Source: Flavobacterium eburneipallidum (lineage in GTDB: Bacteria > Bacteroidota > Bacteroidia > Flavobacteriales > Flavobacteriaceae). From it: a stretch of DNA of 64,000 nt. The DNA lies in assembly GCF_027111355.2 (NCBI RefSeq), contig NZ_CP114291.2, forward strand, positions 434,001-498,000. The letters run 5' to 3'. The notes beneath the pieces are model-generated. The model searched no databases, had not been told where the DNA came from, and saw only the letters and a list, made by a program, of their open reading frames with translations. Made by a program: the position numbers and the translations under genes. Positions 1-7,283 of this stretch are shown here, one piece after another (positions within the stretch are counted from its first letter, which is position 1; each line of letters starts with the position of its first letter).

Positions 1-296
1 AAGTAGTTACTAATCAAACTCCAGAAGCTCTGGGACAAGAAATTTTCGAAGGCAAAGGAAATTGTATCTCCTGCCATCAAGTGGATCAAAAACTGATTGG
101 GCCAAGTTTACAGGAAATTGCCAAAATCTATAAAGAGAAAAGTGGCAATATGGTTGGTTTTTTCAAAGGCGAAAGTGAAGCTATTGTCGATCCTTCTCAA
201 TTTGCTTTAATGCAAGCCAATATCGAATTAACAAAAACATTTTCAGACGAGGAACTGAAAGCTTTGGAAGGATATATTTATTCGAATTTGAAATAG
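1..296 (+). CDS. c-type cytochrome, C-terminal part
   Basis: The reading frame is open from the window edge (codons in phase from base 3) to the TAA at 294-296, so the 5' end lies outside. A CISCH haem c attachment motif is encoded at 63-77, so the protein would be exported and carry covalent haem in the periplasm. About 70 residues follow, with Pro-Ser and a downstream Met (FALMQAN) that could be the distal haem ligand, as in class I cytochrome c domains ending with an EELKALEGYIY helix. It may be a stand-alone cytochrome or the last domain of a larger electron-transfer protein; the visible part cannot decide this. Confidence 0.85.
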   Translation, partial: VVTNQTPEALGQEIFEGKGNCISCHQVDQKLIGPSLQEIAKIYKEKSGNMVGFFKGESEAIVDPSQFALMQANIELTKTFSDEELKALEGYIYSNLK

Positions 297-305
297 ATAT
301 TTAAA

Positions 306-361
306 AACCGCAGATTCACAGATTTTTAAAAGTATTTTGTGAAATCTGTGAATCTGCGGTT
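306..361. repeat. perfect intergenic palindrome, AACCGCAGATT family
   Basis: Two 20-nt arms (306-325 and 342-361) are exact reverse complements around a 16-nt spacer, followed by a T run. Each arm is itself two near-repeats (CGCAGATT, CACAGATT). Close relatives occur at 40517, 42786 and 53616. It could terminate transcription in either direction between the convergent genes on its sides. Confidence 0.85.
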
Positions 362-401
362 GATTTTTTTAATTGAAAAAGTTTTTGTGCTTTTAAACAA
401 A

Positions 402-445
402 CCTTTTGTGTTCTTTGTGCCTCCTTCGTGTTCTTTGTGGTTAAA
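402..445. repeat. single arm of the palindrome family, ACACAAAGG-type units
   Basis: Read on the minus strand this begins TTTAACCACAAAGAACACG and continues with further CACAAAG-type units, so the unit (A)CACAAAG(GA) is iterated about four times. No matching opposite arm is visible nearby. It abuts the stop codon of the methyltransferase at 446. The same unit type occurs upstream of the GxxExxY gene at 63557. Confidence 0.7.
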
Positions 446-1153
446 CTACTTTATCCCTCCAAAAGCTCCAAAACAACTGTTTTTATGCAAAATTTCGGTA
501 CTCGAAAAGCCTACTTTTTTCATTAAATCCAATTGAAAAGTCATTGATCTTGGCGTGTCTTCCTTTTCGATATAATCAAAGACTTTTTGTTGGTATTCCT
601 TTCCTCCAACTTGCGTTAGATAATCGCCATATCTTTCCCAAACCAATTCATTGACAGCTAGGTTTTCCTGAAAAATCAAATCTGAAATCATCAAACAACC
701 ACCGAATTTCAAGCTGTTGAATAATTTTTGAAACACAAATTCCCAGTCCGAACCTTCTCTTAAATGATGCAAAACGGCACCTGCCAAAATAATGTCAAAA
801 TGATTTGTAAGCAAATCGATTTCTCGTATATCACCTTGAATGATTTCAATTTTTCCAGAAGTAACTTCCGAAACCCGTTGATAGGCTTTGTCCAACATAT
901 TTTGACTTAAATCTACCAAAGTACAATCTAGGTTTGGCACTTTAGACAGCATTTTCAAGCTGTAATTTCCAGCACCACAACCCAAATCCAAAAGTGTTGT
1001 AGCATCGGGTTTTATAACTTTTGCAGCCGAAGTTAAAAGTTCCAACGAAAGTGTTGCATCTATCGTGGCAACTTGACCGGTTTCTAGATTTGAGAAGCGT
1101 TCGACCTCATTATCAAAACGTTCTCTGATTTCTGTAACTGTTGATTTTTTCAT
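446..1153 (-). CDS. class I SAM-dependent methyltransferase
   Basis: The 235-residue protein has the Rossmann-type methyltransferase core. Motif I is LLDLGCGAGNY at about residues 53-64, an acidic residue ends the next strand (DCTLVDLS), and GDIREIDL plus AGAVLHHL match motifs for S-adenosylmethionine binding, as in the UbiE/Trm-like Methyltransf_11/25 families. The C-terminal half (SDLIFQE..., RSMTFQLDLMKKVGF) resembles small-molecule methyltransferases; the substrate cannot be told. It is transcribed divergently from a LysR-type regulator 86 bp away, so regulation by that protein is a reasonable inference. Confidence 0.85.
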   Translation of the reverse strand: MKKSTVTEIRERFDNEVERFSNLETGQVATIDATLSLELLTSAAKVIKPDATTLLDLGCGAGNYSLKMLSKVPNLDCTLVDLSQNMLDKAYQRVSEVTSGKIEIIQGDIREIDLLTNHFDIILAGAVLHHLREGSDWEFVFQKLFNSLKFGGCLMISDLIFQENLAVNELVWERYGDYLTQVGGKEYQQKVFDYIEKEDTPRSMTFQLDLMKKVGFSSTEILHKNSCFGAFGGIK

Positions 1154-1200
1154 AGCTCTTGTTTTTTTACAAACCTATAATTTTTATATATGACTTAAAA

Positions 1201-1237
1201 ATACTTATTTTGTCATTAATTAATACTTAATAAGTAT
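1201..1237. promoter_or_regulatory. LysR-type operator between methyltransferase and LysR gene
   Basis: ATACTTA-A-TAAGTAT (1223-1237) is a perfect 7-bp dyad that contains a T-N11-A LysR box (T1224, A1236). A further half site, ATACTTATT at 1201-1209, is the exact inverse of 1229-1237. The dyad ends two bases before the LysR start codon, a position expected for autorepression and divergent control. Confidence 0.65.
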
Positions 1238-1239
1238 CT

Positions 1240-2115
1240 ATGGAATTGCGTCACATCAAATATTTTCTAAAACTAGCCGAAGAATTAAGCTTTGTTCGTG
1301 CTGCCGAAAAACTATTTATTTCACAACCCCCATTAAGTCGTCAAATCAAAGAATTGGAAACTGAAATTGGCGCACAACTTTTCGAACGGAATAATAAACG
1401 AGTGGTTCTTACTGAAGCGGGAAAATTCTATGAAAAAGAAATGCGAGAGGTGTTGAAAAACATCGAACGCATTAACATTAAAACCAAAAAAGTAAGCGAA
1501 AATCAAAGTGGCGAATTCCGAATTGCTTATGTGAGTTCTACATTTTCGGGAGATATTTCAACTTTAATTCAAAAGCTATCAGAACAATTTCCGTATGTGA
1601 ATTTCAGGTTGTATGAAGTGCCAACAGTCAAACAAATAAAAGCATTAGAAGAATTTAAAATCGATTTAGGAATTGTTCGTGCGCCTTTGTATTCACCGAA
1701 AATTGAAACTCAATTATGGTTTAAAGACAATTTTTCATTAGTATTCAACAAGAATTTGTATTCCATTGAATCGGAACAGCAAATTGCTAGTTTGAGTGAA
1801 ACTACTTTTGTGTTTTTCAACAAAGACTATTCGCCACAGTATTATGATAATTTGCTCGAAATTTGCGCTCATTTTGGCTTTGCACCCAAAGTAGTTCACG
1901 AGTCCAACAATATTTCTTCGATTATACAATTAGTCAAAAATGGATTAGGGGTTTCCATTGTTCCAACAACTATTCTAAAAAGTCATAATTATCCCGAAAT
2001 TGGGTATATCGAAATAAAATCGGTCAATCTTTTTACGGATATTTTATTGGCAACACCCAAAGGACATTCTTCTGAAATAGCTAAAACGGCTATTGAATTT
2101 TTGAAAAGTAAATAA
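1240..2115 (+). CDS. LysR family transcriptional regulator
   Basis: At 291 residues it has the standard LysR length. The N-terminal winged helix-turn-helix (residues 1-60, RHIKYFLKLAEELSFVRAAE then ISQPPLSRQIKELE) is followed by a linker helix and a type 2 periplasmic-binding-protein-like effector domain from about residue 90 (FRIAYVSSTFSGDIS, then GLGVSIVPTTI). It should sense a small molecule in the cytoplasm and control itself and the divergent methyltransferase. The start ATG lies two bases after a perfect dyad that looks like its own operator. Confidence 0.92.
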   Translation: MELRHIKYFLKLAEELSFVRAAEKLFISQPPLSRQIKELETEIGAQLFERNNKRVVLTEAGKFYEKEMREVLKNIERINIKTKKVSENQSGEFRIAYVSSTFSGDISTLIQKLSEQFPYVNFRLYEVPTVKQIKALEEFKIDLGIVRAPLYSPKIETQLWFKDNFSLVFNKNLYSIESEQQIASLSETTFVFFNKDYSPQYYDNLLEICAHFGFAPKVVHESNNISSIIQLVKNGLGVSIVPTTILKSHNYPEIGYIEIKSVNLFTDILLATPKGHSSEIAKTAIEFLKSK

Positions 2116-2125
2116 TTTGAAAACA

Positions 2126-2166
2126 AAAGAAGCCGTTTCAAATTTTTGAAACGGCTTCTTTTTTTA
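2126..2166. terminator. bidirectional rho-independent terminator
   Basis: A stem of about 16 bp (AAAGAAGCCGTTTCAAA and its complement) with a short T loop, followed by a T run on both strands. It separates the LysR gene from the convergent T9SS gene. Confidence 0.85.
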
Positions 2167-2182
2167 TTGTTAGAAAGATGAT

Positions 2183-3370
2183 TTATTCTACCACAACTTT
2201 TTTAGTAGTTGAACCATTTTCTGTTTTAACGTTTACTAAATAAACTCCTTTTGCTTGGCTTGATAAATCAACAGTATTGGTTTTGCTTGCAGAAACTTGT
2301 TTTCCTGTAGTGTCAAAAACAGTAACTGCTTTTACCGCAGAAGTACTAGTTACAGTTACCAAACCTTTAGTAGGGTTTGGAGATACTGAAACGCTATTGT
2401 CTGCCAAAGTGTTTTCCTTTATACTTAATGGTTTTTGGTATAAAGTTGTAGGAACAGTTCTTCCAGTTAATATGTGTGCAGCATTTCTCCAAACAGTTAA
2501 AAGTTCATTTGTAATATTTGAACCATTTCCAGCTGCAATTGCACCATAATTTAATGCAAAAAGAATCATGTCTTTTGTAGCTAGTTTGTCTAAAGGATCT
2601 GTTCCAATTTGAGTTCCAGCTGGAATATGATTAATAAACAATGAAGTGTCATTAGAAGTAGTTGCAATAGGTGTACCAGCTGCAACGCTTCCGCTAGTTC
2701 CTGCTAACAAAGTCCCAAGTGCACCAATTTCTAAATCATTCACAAGAGATAAAGCTTTAACAGATGTAGCAATACCCAATTGTCCTGTATCAGTAGCTCC
2801 CGCATTGAAAAAAGGAATACTTGTACCAGTGATTCCATTAAAAATTGGGTTAGACTCTTTGCCTGAAACTACTTGACCTGACAAACTACTTGCACTTGTA
2901 ACATCATAAGTAGTTCCTGTAACAGAAGTAATAGCTCTAGTGTTTACTTTTTGAAAAGCAAATGATTTGTTATAAATTACAGGTATGTTTAATAATGATA
3001 ATTTTCTAATGGCTAGTACTCCTGTAGGTTTAATAGCTGCAGCTGTAGAACCCCAAGTTTCCTGCATTATTATTAAATCTGCTCCTGTAATTTCTGTATC
3101 TACACTCACATTCGTAGCAAGATTTTTACCATTTGCATCACAGGCATAAACTGTTACATCAAAGCCAGTGTCTGTAAGCATTCTAGTAATGGCATCACTT
3201 CCGGTAGCGGTTGCGTTACCTGTTTGTGATGCTGTAGCATCCATAGCCTTGCTAAACTGTATGTAAGCTACTTTTTTCGCTTGTGCTATCGATTGCATTG
3301 GTACAAATGTGGCAAACAGCATTAATGAAAGAGCGGTTGTCAATTTGTTTTTAAGTAATAGTTTGGTCAT
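2183..3370 (-). CDS. secreted protein with T9SS type A sorting domain
   Basis: A Sec signal peptide (hydrophobic stretch then SIAQA at about residue 31) opens this 395-residue protein. The last 70 residues (SVSPNPTKGLVTV..., VFDTTGKQV, AKGVYLVNVKTENG, KKVVVE) are a typical type 9 secretion C-terminal domain, so it should cross the outer membrane and be released or surface-anchored. The middle starts like a class I amidotransferase/ThuA-type fold (strand, helix, GFDVTVYACD, ADLIIMQETWG) without an evident catalytic Cys or His. The role is unknown. Few charged residues and many Thr, Ser and Ala suit a surface protein. Confidence 0.8.
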   Translation of the reverse strand: MTKLLLKNKLTTALSLMLFATFVPMQSIAQAKKVAYIQFSKAMDATASQTGNATATGSDAITRMLTDTGFDVTVYACDANGKNLATNVSVDTEITGADLIIMQETWGSTAAAIKPTGVLAIRKLSLLNIPVIYNKSFAFQKVNTRAITSVTGTTYDVTSASSLSGQVVSGKESNPIFNGITGTSIPFFNAGATDTGQLGIATSVKALSLVNDLEIGALGTLLAGTSGSVAAGTPIATTSNDTSLFINHIPAGTQIGTDPLDKLATKDMILFALNYGAIAAGNGSNITNELLTVWRNAAHILTGRTVPTTLYQKPLSIKENTLADNSVSVSPNPTKGLVTVTSTSAVKAVTVFDTTGKQVSASKTNTVDLSSQAKGVYLVNVKTENGSTTKKVVVE

Positions 3371-3573
3371 AATTTAAGGTATTTAAAGGTTAATTAGTTA
3401 TTTGATAATTTTGATTGTAAAATTTAATTTATAAAAATATAAAAAATATTTGTAAAAAAAACATATAGTAAAAAAAATATCATAAAAAATAAGGATTACT
3501 GTTTTATAGATACGAATATTAACTTTTTAGTGTATTTGGTAAAAGTCGATGTTAGAAACTTTATTTATCGTCA

Positions 3574-3581
3574 TAACTTTG
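3574..3581 (+). promoter_or_regulatory. TAnnTTTG -7 box of ogt
   Basis: TAACTTTG matches the Bacteroidota sigma-A -7 element and lies 26 bp before the ogt ATG. No clear TTG -33 box at standard spacing was found. Confidence 0.5.
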
Positions 3582-3607
3582 TTTAATTTAGTATTCAATT
3601 TAAATTT

Positions 3608-4078
3608 ATGGAAACAGCTTACCTCAAAACGCCTTTAGGAGTCGCCAAAATTATGGGCGATGAAAAAGGAATTGCTGTAATTTCTATTGCTGATGAAGGC
3701 GAGATTTCTTCAATTATTCCGGTTATTTTAGAAGAAGCGGTTAATCAACTAAATGATTATTTCGATGGAAAAAGAATTGATTTCACTTTTCAATTAAATC
3801 CATCAGGAACCGAATTTCAACAAAAAGTTTGGAAAGGATTACTCGAAATTCCTTTCGGGAAAACCATGTCTTATTTGGAATTGTCCAAAAAATTAGGTGA
3901 TGTCAAAGCGATTCGGGCTGTGGCATCTGCCAATGGGAAAAATCCGCTTTGGATTGTGGTTCCCTGTCACAGAGTTATTGGAACCGATGGTTCCCTCACG
4001 GGTTACGCTGGCGGATTGTGGCGCAAAAAATGGTTGTTGGAACATGAAAACCCAACTACTCAACAAAGTTTATTTTGA
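3608..4078 (+). CDS. ogt: methylated-DNA--protein-cysteine S-methyltransferase
   Basis: This 156-residue protein repairs O6-methylguanine (and O4-methylthymine) by irreversible transfer of the alkyl group to its own cysteine. The acceptor is Cys120 in the invariant PCHRV motif. The helix-turn-helix that inserts an arginine finger into DNA (YLELSKKLGDVKAIRAVASANGKNP, about residues 89-112) precedes it, and TGYAGGLWRKKWLL follows. The length fits Ogt without the AdaA domain. It appears monocistronic, with a -7 box 26 bp upstream. Confidence 0.96.
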   Translation: METAYLKTPLGVAKIMGDEKGIAVISIADEGEISSIIPVILEEAVNQLNDYFDGKRIDFTFQLNPSGTEFQQKVWKGLLEIPFGKTMSYLELSKKLGDVKAIRAVASANGKNPLWIVVPCHRVIGTDGSLTGYAGGLWRKKWLLEHENPTTQQSLF

Positions 4079-4148
4079 AATATTTGTAACACGTTAGCAT
4101 TATTTTTATAAATTCGTAAACCATTACTTTCAATTTATTTATAAAAGG

Positions 4149-4189
4149 AAATCTGCGTAAATCTGTCAAATCAGCGTCATCTGCGTTCC
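4149..4189. repeat. single arm of the palindrome family, ACGCAGAT-type units
   Basis: On the minus strand GGAACGCAGATGACGC is followed by two further ACAGATTT/ACGCAGATTT units. The unit set matches the left arm at 55315. No opposite arm is seen. It lies in the short gap before the exonuclease gene. Confidence 0.6.
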
Positions 4190-4201
4190 AATATTTAATT
4201 T

Positions 4202-4915
4202 ATGATCGAAAAAATCAACCTCAATAACATTCTTTTTTTGGATATTGAAACTGTTCCAGAAACGGAAGATTTCAATTCGTTAGACGATGAAATGAAAACG
4301 CTTTGGGAACTTAAAACCCAATACCAACGCAAAGACGAACACACGCCAGAAGAGTTTTATGATCGGGCTGGAATTTGGGCAGAGTTTGGAAAAATTATTT
4401 GTATTTCTGTGGGGTATTTTGTCATCAAAGGTGACATTCGAAACTTTAGAGTGACTTCATTTTTTGGCGAAGAATCCCAACTTTTGAAAGATTTCAATAA
4501 TTTGTTGAACAACCATTTCAACCAACCGCAACACGTTTTGTGCGGTCATAATGCCAAAGAATTTGATATTCCTTTCCTAGCACGACGAATGATTATCAAT
4601 CAGATTCCTATTCCTAACAAGTTGAATTTATTTGGCAAAAAACCTTGGGAAATTCCGCATCTCGATACTTTAGAATTATGGAAATTTGGCGATTACAAAC
4701 ATTTCACCTCATTAAAATTAATGTGTAAAGTACTTGGAATTCCTTCTCCCAAAGGCGATATCGACGGCAGCCAAGTAGGTCATGTTTTTTATGTGGACAA
4801 AGACATCGACCGAATTGTAACCTATTGCGAAAAAGATACGATTGCCGTAGCGCAGATTTTCCTTCGATTAAGACGGGAAGATTTATTGATTGAAGATGAG
4901 ATTATTCATGTTTAA
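4202..4915 (+). CDS. predicted 3'-5' exonuclease of the DEDDy (PolB-like) type
   Basis: The 237-residue protein matches the family of proofreading-like exonucleases related to the PolB exonuclease domain (DNA_pol_B_exo2). Exo I is FLDIETVPE with Asp14 and Glu16, Exo II is CGHNAKEFDIPFL with Asp122, and Exo III is YCEKDTIAV with Tyr208 and Asp212. All four metal ligands and the tyrosine are present, so it should be active on single-stranded or mismatched 3' ends. There is no polymerase domain. Family members are widespread in Bacteroidota, but their biological role is poorly defined. Confidence 0.88.
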   Translation: MIEKINLNNILFLDIETVPETEDFNSLDDEMKTLWELKTQYQRKDEHTPEEFYDRAGIWAEFGKIICISVGYFVIKGDIRNFRVTSFFGEESQLLKDFNNLLNNHFNQPQHVLCGHNAKEFDIPFLARRMIINQIPIPNKLNLFGKKPWEIPHLDTLELWKFGDYKHFTSLKLMCKVLGIPSPKGDIDGSQVGHVFYVDKDIDRIVTYCEKDTIAVAQIFLRLRREDLLIEDEIIHV

Positions 4916-4928
4916 TTAAATGATTTGC

Positions 4929-4957
4929 GACCCGAGCGATAGCGATAGGCGAAGCAA
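4929..4957. repeat. GACCCGAGCGATAGCGA repeat, intergenic copy
   Basis: GACCCGAGCGATAGCGA then TAGGCGAAGCAA. A copy that differs only over three or four bases occurs at 62205-62234 inside a coding sequence. The G+C content is clearly higher than the surrounding intergenic DNA. Confidence 0.6.
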
Positions 4958-4975
4958 TTTGCGGTTAATTTTTTT

Positions 4976-5018
4976 CTTAGTGTACTTTGTGAAAACCCTT
5001 TGTGAACTTTGCGGTTAA
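4976..5018. repeat. single arm of the palindrome family, CACAAAG-type units
   Basis: Minus strand TTTAACCGCAAAGTTCACAAAGG followed by TTTTCACAAAGTACAC. It combines the AACCGCA head of the 306 palindrome with CACAAAG units of the 402 arm. It lies upstream of the SpmAB-like gene. Confidence 0.6.
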
Positions 5019-5046
5019 ATATTTACATTTACAAAAATTATAAATT

Positions 5047-6486
5047 ATGGTATTAAGTAGATTTTGGCTGGTCATTTTCATTTCGTCGATTGCATTTGTG
5101 ATTTTCAGTTTGTTTTCTGGAAACAATTATACGATTGACCATGTTTTGAACGGAAAAAAAGACGATCCTATTCTGATTTCAGAAAAATATATCGATCAGA
5201 TTCCTGCATTTATAAAAGACAGCATCAATAAATCGGACGCGAAAGCTTTTACTATCAATAGAGATACGTTGAATGCCGATACTACTTATGTATATAAAAA
5301 TAAAACCGTAAAAATTTTTAGCGGAGTTCAAAAATCAGACGGGTTATTGCCTACTTGTAAAAGTACTTTACTGGATTTGATTTTGCCATTGATGGCTTAT
5401 CTCGCTTTTTTCTGTGGCTTGATGGAGCTTTTAATCATTTCCGGAGTGTCTGAAAAACTAGCCAAAGTATTGAGTCCGGTATTTGTAAAAGTATTTCCAA
5501 GCATTCCCAAAAACCACCCTTCAATTTCCTATATGACCTTGAACTTTGCTGCCAATTTCCTAGGATTGGATTCAGCCGCGACTCCATTTGGATTAAAGGC
5601 TATGGAAAGTTTACAGGAAATAAATCCTGAAAAAGACAAAGCCAGCGATGCCCAAATTATGTTTATGTGTCTGCACGCTTCGGGACTTACCTTAATTGCA
5701 ACTTCAATCATTGGCTATCGTGCTGCTGCGGGTGCTGCGAATCCTGCAGATGTAATGTTACCTTGTATTATCACTTCTTTTATTGGTACAATCGCAGCCT
5801 TTCTTATTGTTGGAGCGAAGCAAAGAATTAATTTCAAAAGTGCATCTTTAGTTCTTGGACTGATTACTTTAATTGCTGCGATTATTGGTTTGTTGATGTA
5901 TGTAAATCATTTGGATTTAATTGGAAAAAACTATTTTACCTCTAATTTATCGGCTTTAATATTGGTTGGGATTATTTTGGCTACTTTGATTTTTTCTTTT
6001 CTTAAAGAGAAAAAATTTACAGATGCAGATACAACTGTTTACGAAGCTTTTGTGTCAGGAGCCAATAATGGGGTGAAGACTGGTGTGACTATTTTTCCGT
6101 ATGTTTTGGGAATGTTAGTGGCTATTTCTTTATTCAGAAACAGTGGTTTGTTTGAAATTATTAGCAACGGAATTGCTTTTGTTTTTTCAAATATTGGGGT
6201 TAGTAAAGGGATTACCGATGCTTTGCCAGTAGCCTTATTAAGACCCTTTAGTTCTGCAGGATCACGAGGATTTTTGATCGATTCGATGAATACTTTTGGG
6301 GCCGATTCAATGACTGGAAGATTGAGCAGTATTTTTCAATGCAGTGCCGAAAGTACTTTTTATGTGATTGCGGTTTACTTTGGTTCCGTTAATATAAAAA
6401 ACACAAGATATGCTTTAGGAACTATGCTTTTGGTCGATGTGATTTGTGTGATTACAGCGATTTTTGTGGCGAGCTGGTTTTTCTAA
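5047..6486 (+). CDS. nucleoside recognition (Gate) domain membrane protein, SpmA-SpmB fusion type
   Basis: A polytopic inner-membrane protein of 479 residues. After one N-terminal helix and a periplasmic segment rich in polar residues (about 25-100) come two Gate-type halves: LILPLMAYLAFFCGLMELL with NFAANFLGLDSAATPFGLKAME (SpmA-like) and EAFVSGANNGVKTGVTIFPYVLGMLVA with ALLRPFSSAGSRG (SpmB-like). In spore formers SpmA and SpmB affect core dehydration. The fused form is common in non-sporulating Bacteroidota, where the substrate is unknown; nucleoside or ion transport is only a guess. A 23-codon hydrophobic ORF follows 50 bp downstream. Confidence 0.88.
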   Translation: MVLSRFWLVIFISSIAFVIFSLFSGNNYTIDHVLNGKKDDPILISEKYIDQIPAFIKDSINKSDAKAFTINRDTLNADTTYVYKNKTVKIFSGVQKSDGLLPTCKSTLLDLILPLMAYLAFFCGLMELLIISGVSEKLAKVLSPVFVKVFPSIPKNHPSISYMTLNFAANFLGLDSAATPFGLKAMESLQEINPEKDKASDAQIMFMCLHASGLTLIATSIIGYRAAAGAANPADVMLPCIITSFIGTIAAFLIVGAKQRINFKSASLVLGLITLIAAIIGLLMYVNHLDLIGKNYFTSNLSALILVGIILATLIFSFLKEKKFTDADTTVYEAFVSGANNGVKTGVTIFPYVLGMLVAISLFRNSGLFEIISNGIAFVFSNIGVSKGITDALPVALLRPFSSAGSRGFLIDSMNTFGADSMTGRLSSIFQCSAESTFYVIAVYFGSVNIKNTRYALGTMLLVDVICVITAIFVASWFF

Positions 6487-6536
6487 ATTCAATTTTAAAA
6501 TTATAAATCTAATATTCATTTAAAACATTAAAAAAA

Positions 6537-6608
6537 ATGTCAAAATACACTAAATACATTGCCATAGGATTGATTATCCTTTTCTTACTTACCAGCATAT
6601 TAGCCTAA
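6537..6608 (+). CDS. putative 23-residue single-pass membrane micro-protein
   Basis: ATG to TAA encodes a short basic head (MSKYTKY) and then one hydrophobic helix (IAIGLIILFLLTSILA). It sits between the SpmAB-like gene and an FKBP lipoprotein gene, preceded by an A-rich stretch as is usual for starts in this phylum. The head-plus-helix pattern is typical of small membrane regulators. Chance cannot be excluded for so short a frame, and I know of no named family. Confidence 0.4.
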   Translation: MSKYTKYIAIGLIILFLLTSILA

Positions 6609-6628
6609 TTATTACAACAAAACAAATT

Positions 6629-7087
6629 ATGAAATATACATTTTTAGCTCTCATAGTCGTTCTTTTAATTTCTTGTAATGATAAGAAAAAGGAAGAAACA
6701 GTCATTCCTAAAATCGATAACGAAACAGAGATTTTAAAATACATTGCTGATAATAAATTGAAAGCAAAACGAACTGAATCGGGTTTGTATTATGTAATTG
6801 AAAAAGAAGGAACGGGGAAAAAACCTGATGCAAATTCGGAAGTTACTGTAGCGTACAAAGGCTCTTTTACTAATAAAGAAGTCTTTGATCAAAGTGATGC
6901 AAAAGGAATTTCTTTTCCATTGCAAAATGTGATTCCAGGCTGGACAGAAGGAATTCCCTATTTCAAAGAAGGAGGAAAAGGAATTCTTTTAATTCCATCT
7001 GAATTAGGTTACGGTCCCGATGGCGCTGGTCCTATTCCAGGAAATTCCGCTTTAATATTTGAAATTAATCTGATTTCGGTAAATTAA
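6629..7087 (+). CDS. FKBP-type peptidyl-prolyl cis-trans isomerase lipoprotein
   Basis: A lipoprotein signal (hydrophobic segment then LLISC, Cys16) is followed by a charged linker and an FKBP domain from about residue 55: GLYYVIEKEGTGKKPDANSEV, FDQSDAKGISFPLQNVIPGWTEG, GGKGILLIPSELGYG and SALIFEINLISV. This arrangement fits a periplasmic proline isomerase attached to a membrane that helps envelope proteins fold. Flavobacterial gliding protein GldI is a related but longer lipoprotein, so I do not assign that name. A terminator follows. Confidence 0.93.
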   Translation: MKYTFLALIVVLLISCNDKKKEETVIPKIDNETEILKYIADNKLKAKRTESGLYYVIEKEGTGKKPDANSEVTVAYKGSFTNKEVFDQSDAKGISFPLQNVIPGWTEGIPYFKEGGKGILLIPSELGYGPDGAGPIPGNSALIFEINLISVN

Positions 7088-7110
7088 TTTTCAATTTAAA
7101 AAGAAAACAA

Positions 7111-7145
7111 AAGCTGCAATTCTGAATGAATGTAGCTTTTTTTGT
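7111..7145 (+). terminator. rho-independent terminator after FKBP gene
   Basis: AAAGCTGCA and TGTAGCTTT pair (one G-T pair) around a short loop and are followed by seven Ts. Confidence 0.65.
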
Positions 7146-7252
7146 TTCCAATAATTAAAAATCATTGTTCTCATTAATCCAATTTTGTTAATTATGTCAC
7201 TAATTTATAGCGGTTCTTGATATAAATCGCTATTCATTCTTTATACAATTCT

Positions 7253-7260
7253 TATATTTG
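7253..7260 (+). promoter_or_regulatory. TAnnTTTG -7 box of fumarase
   Basis: TATATTTG lies 23 bp before the fumarase start codon. No TTG at normal -33 spacing is evident. Confidence 0.5.
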
Positions 7261-7283
7261 GCGTTCTTAAAAAACATCATACT

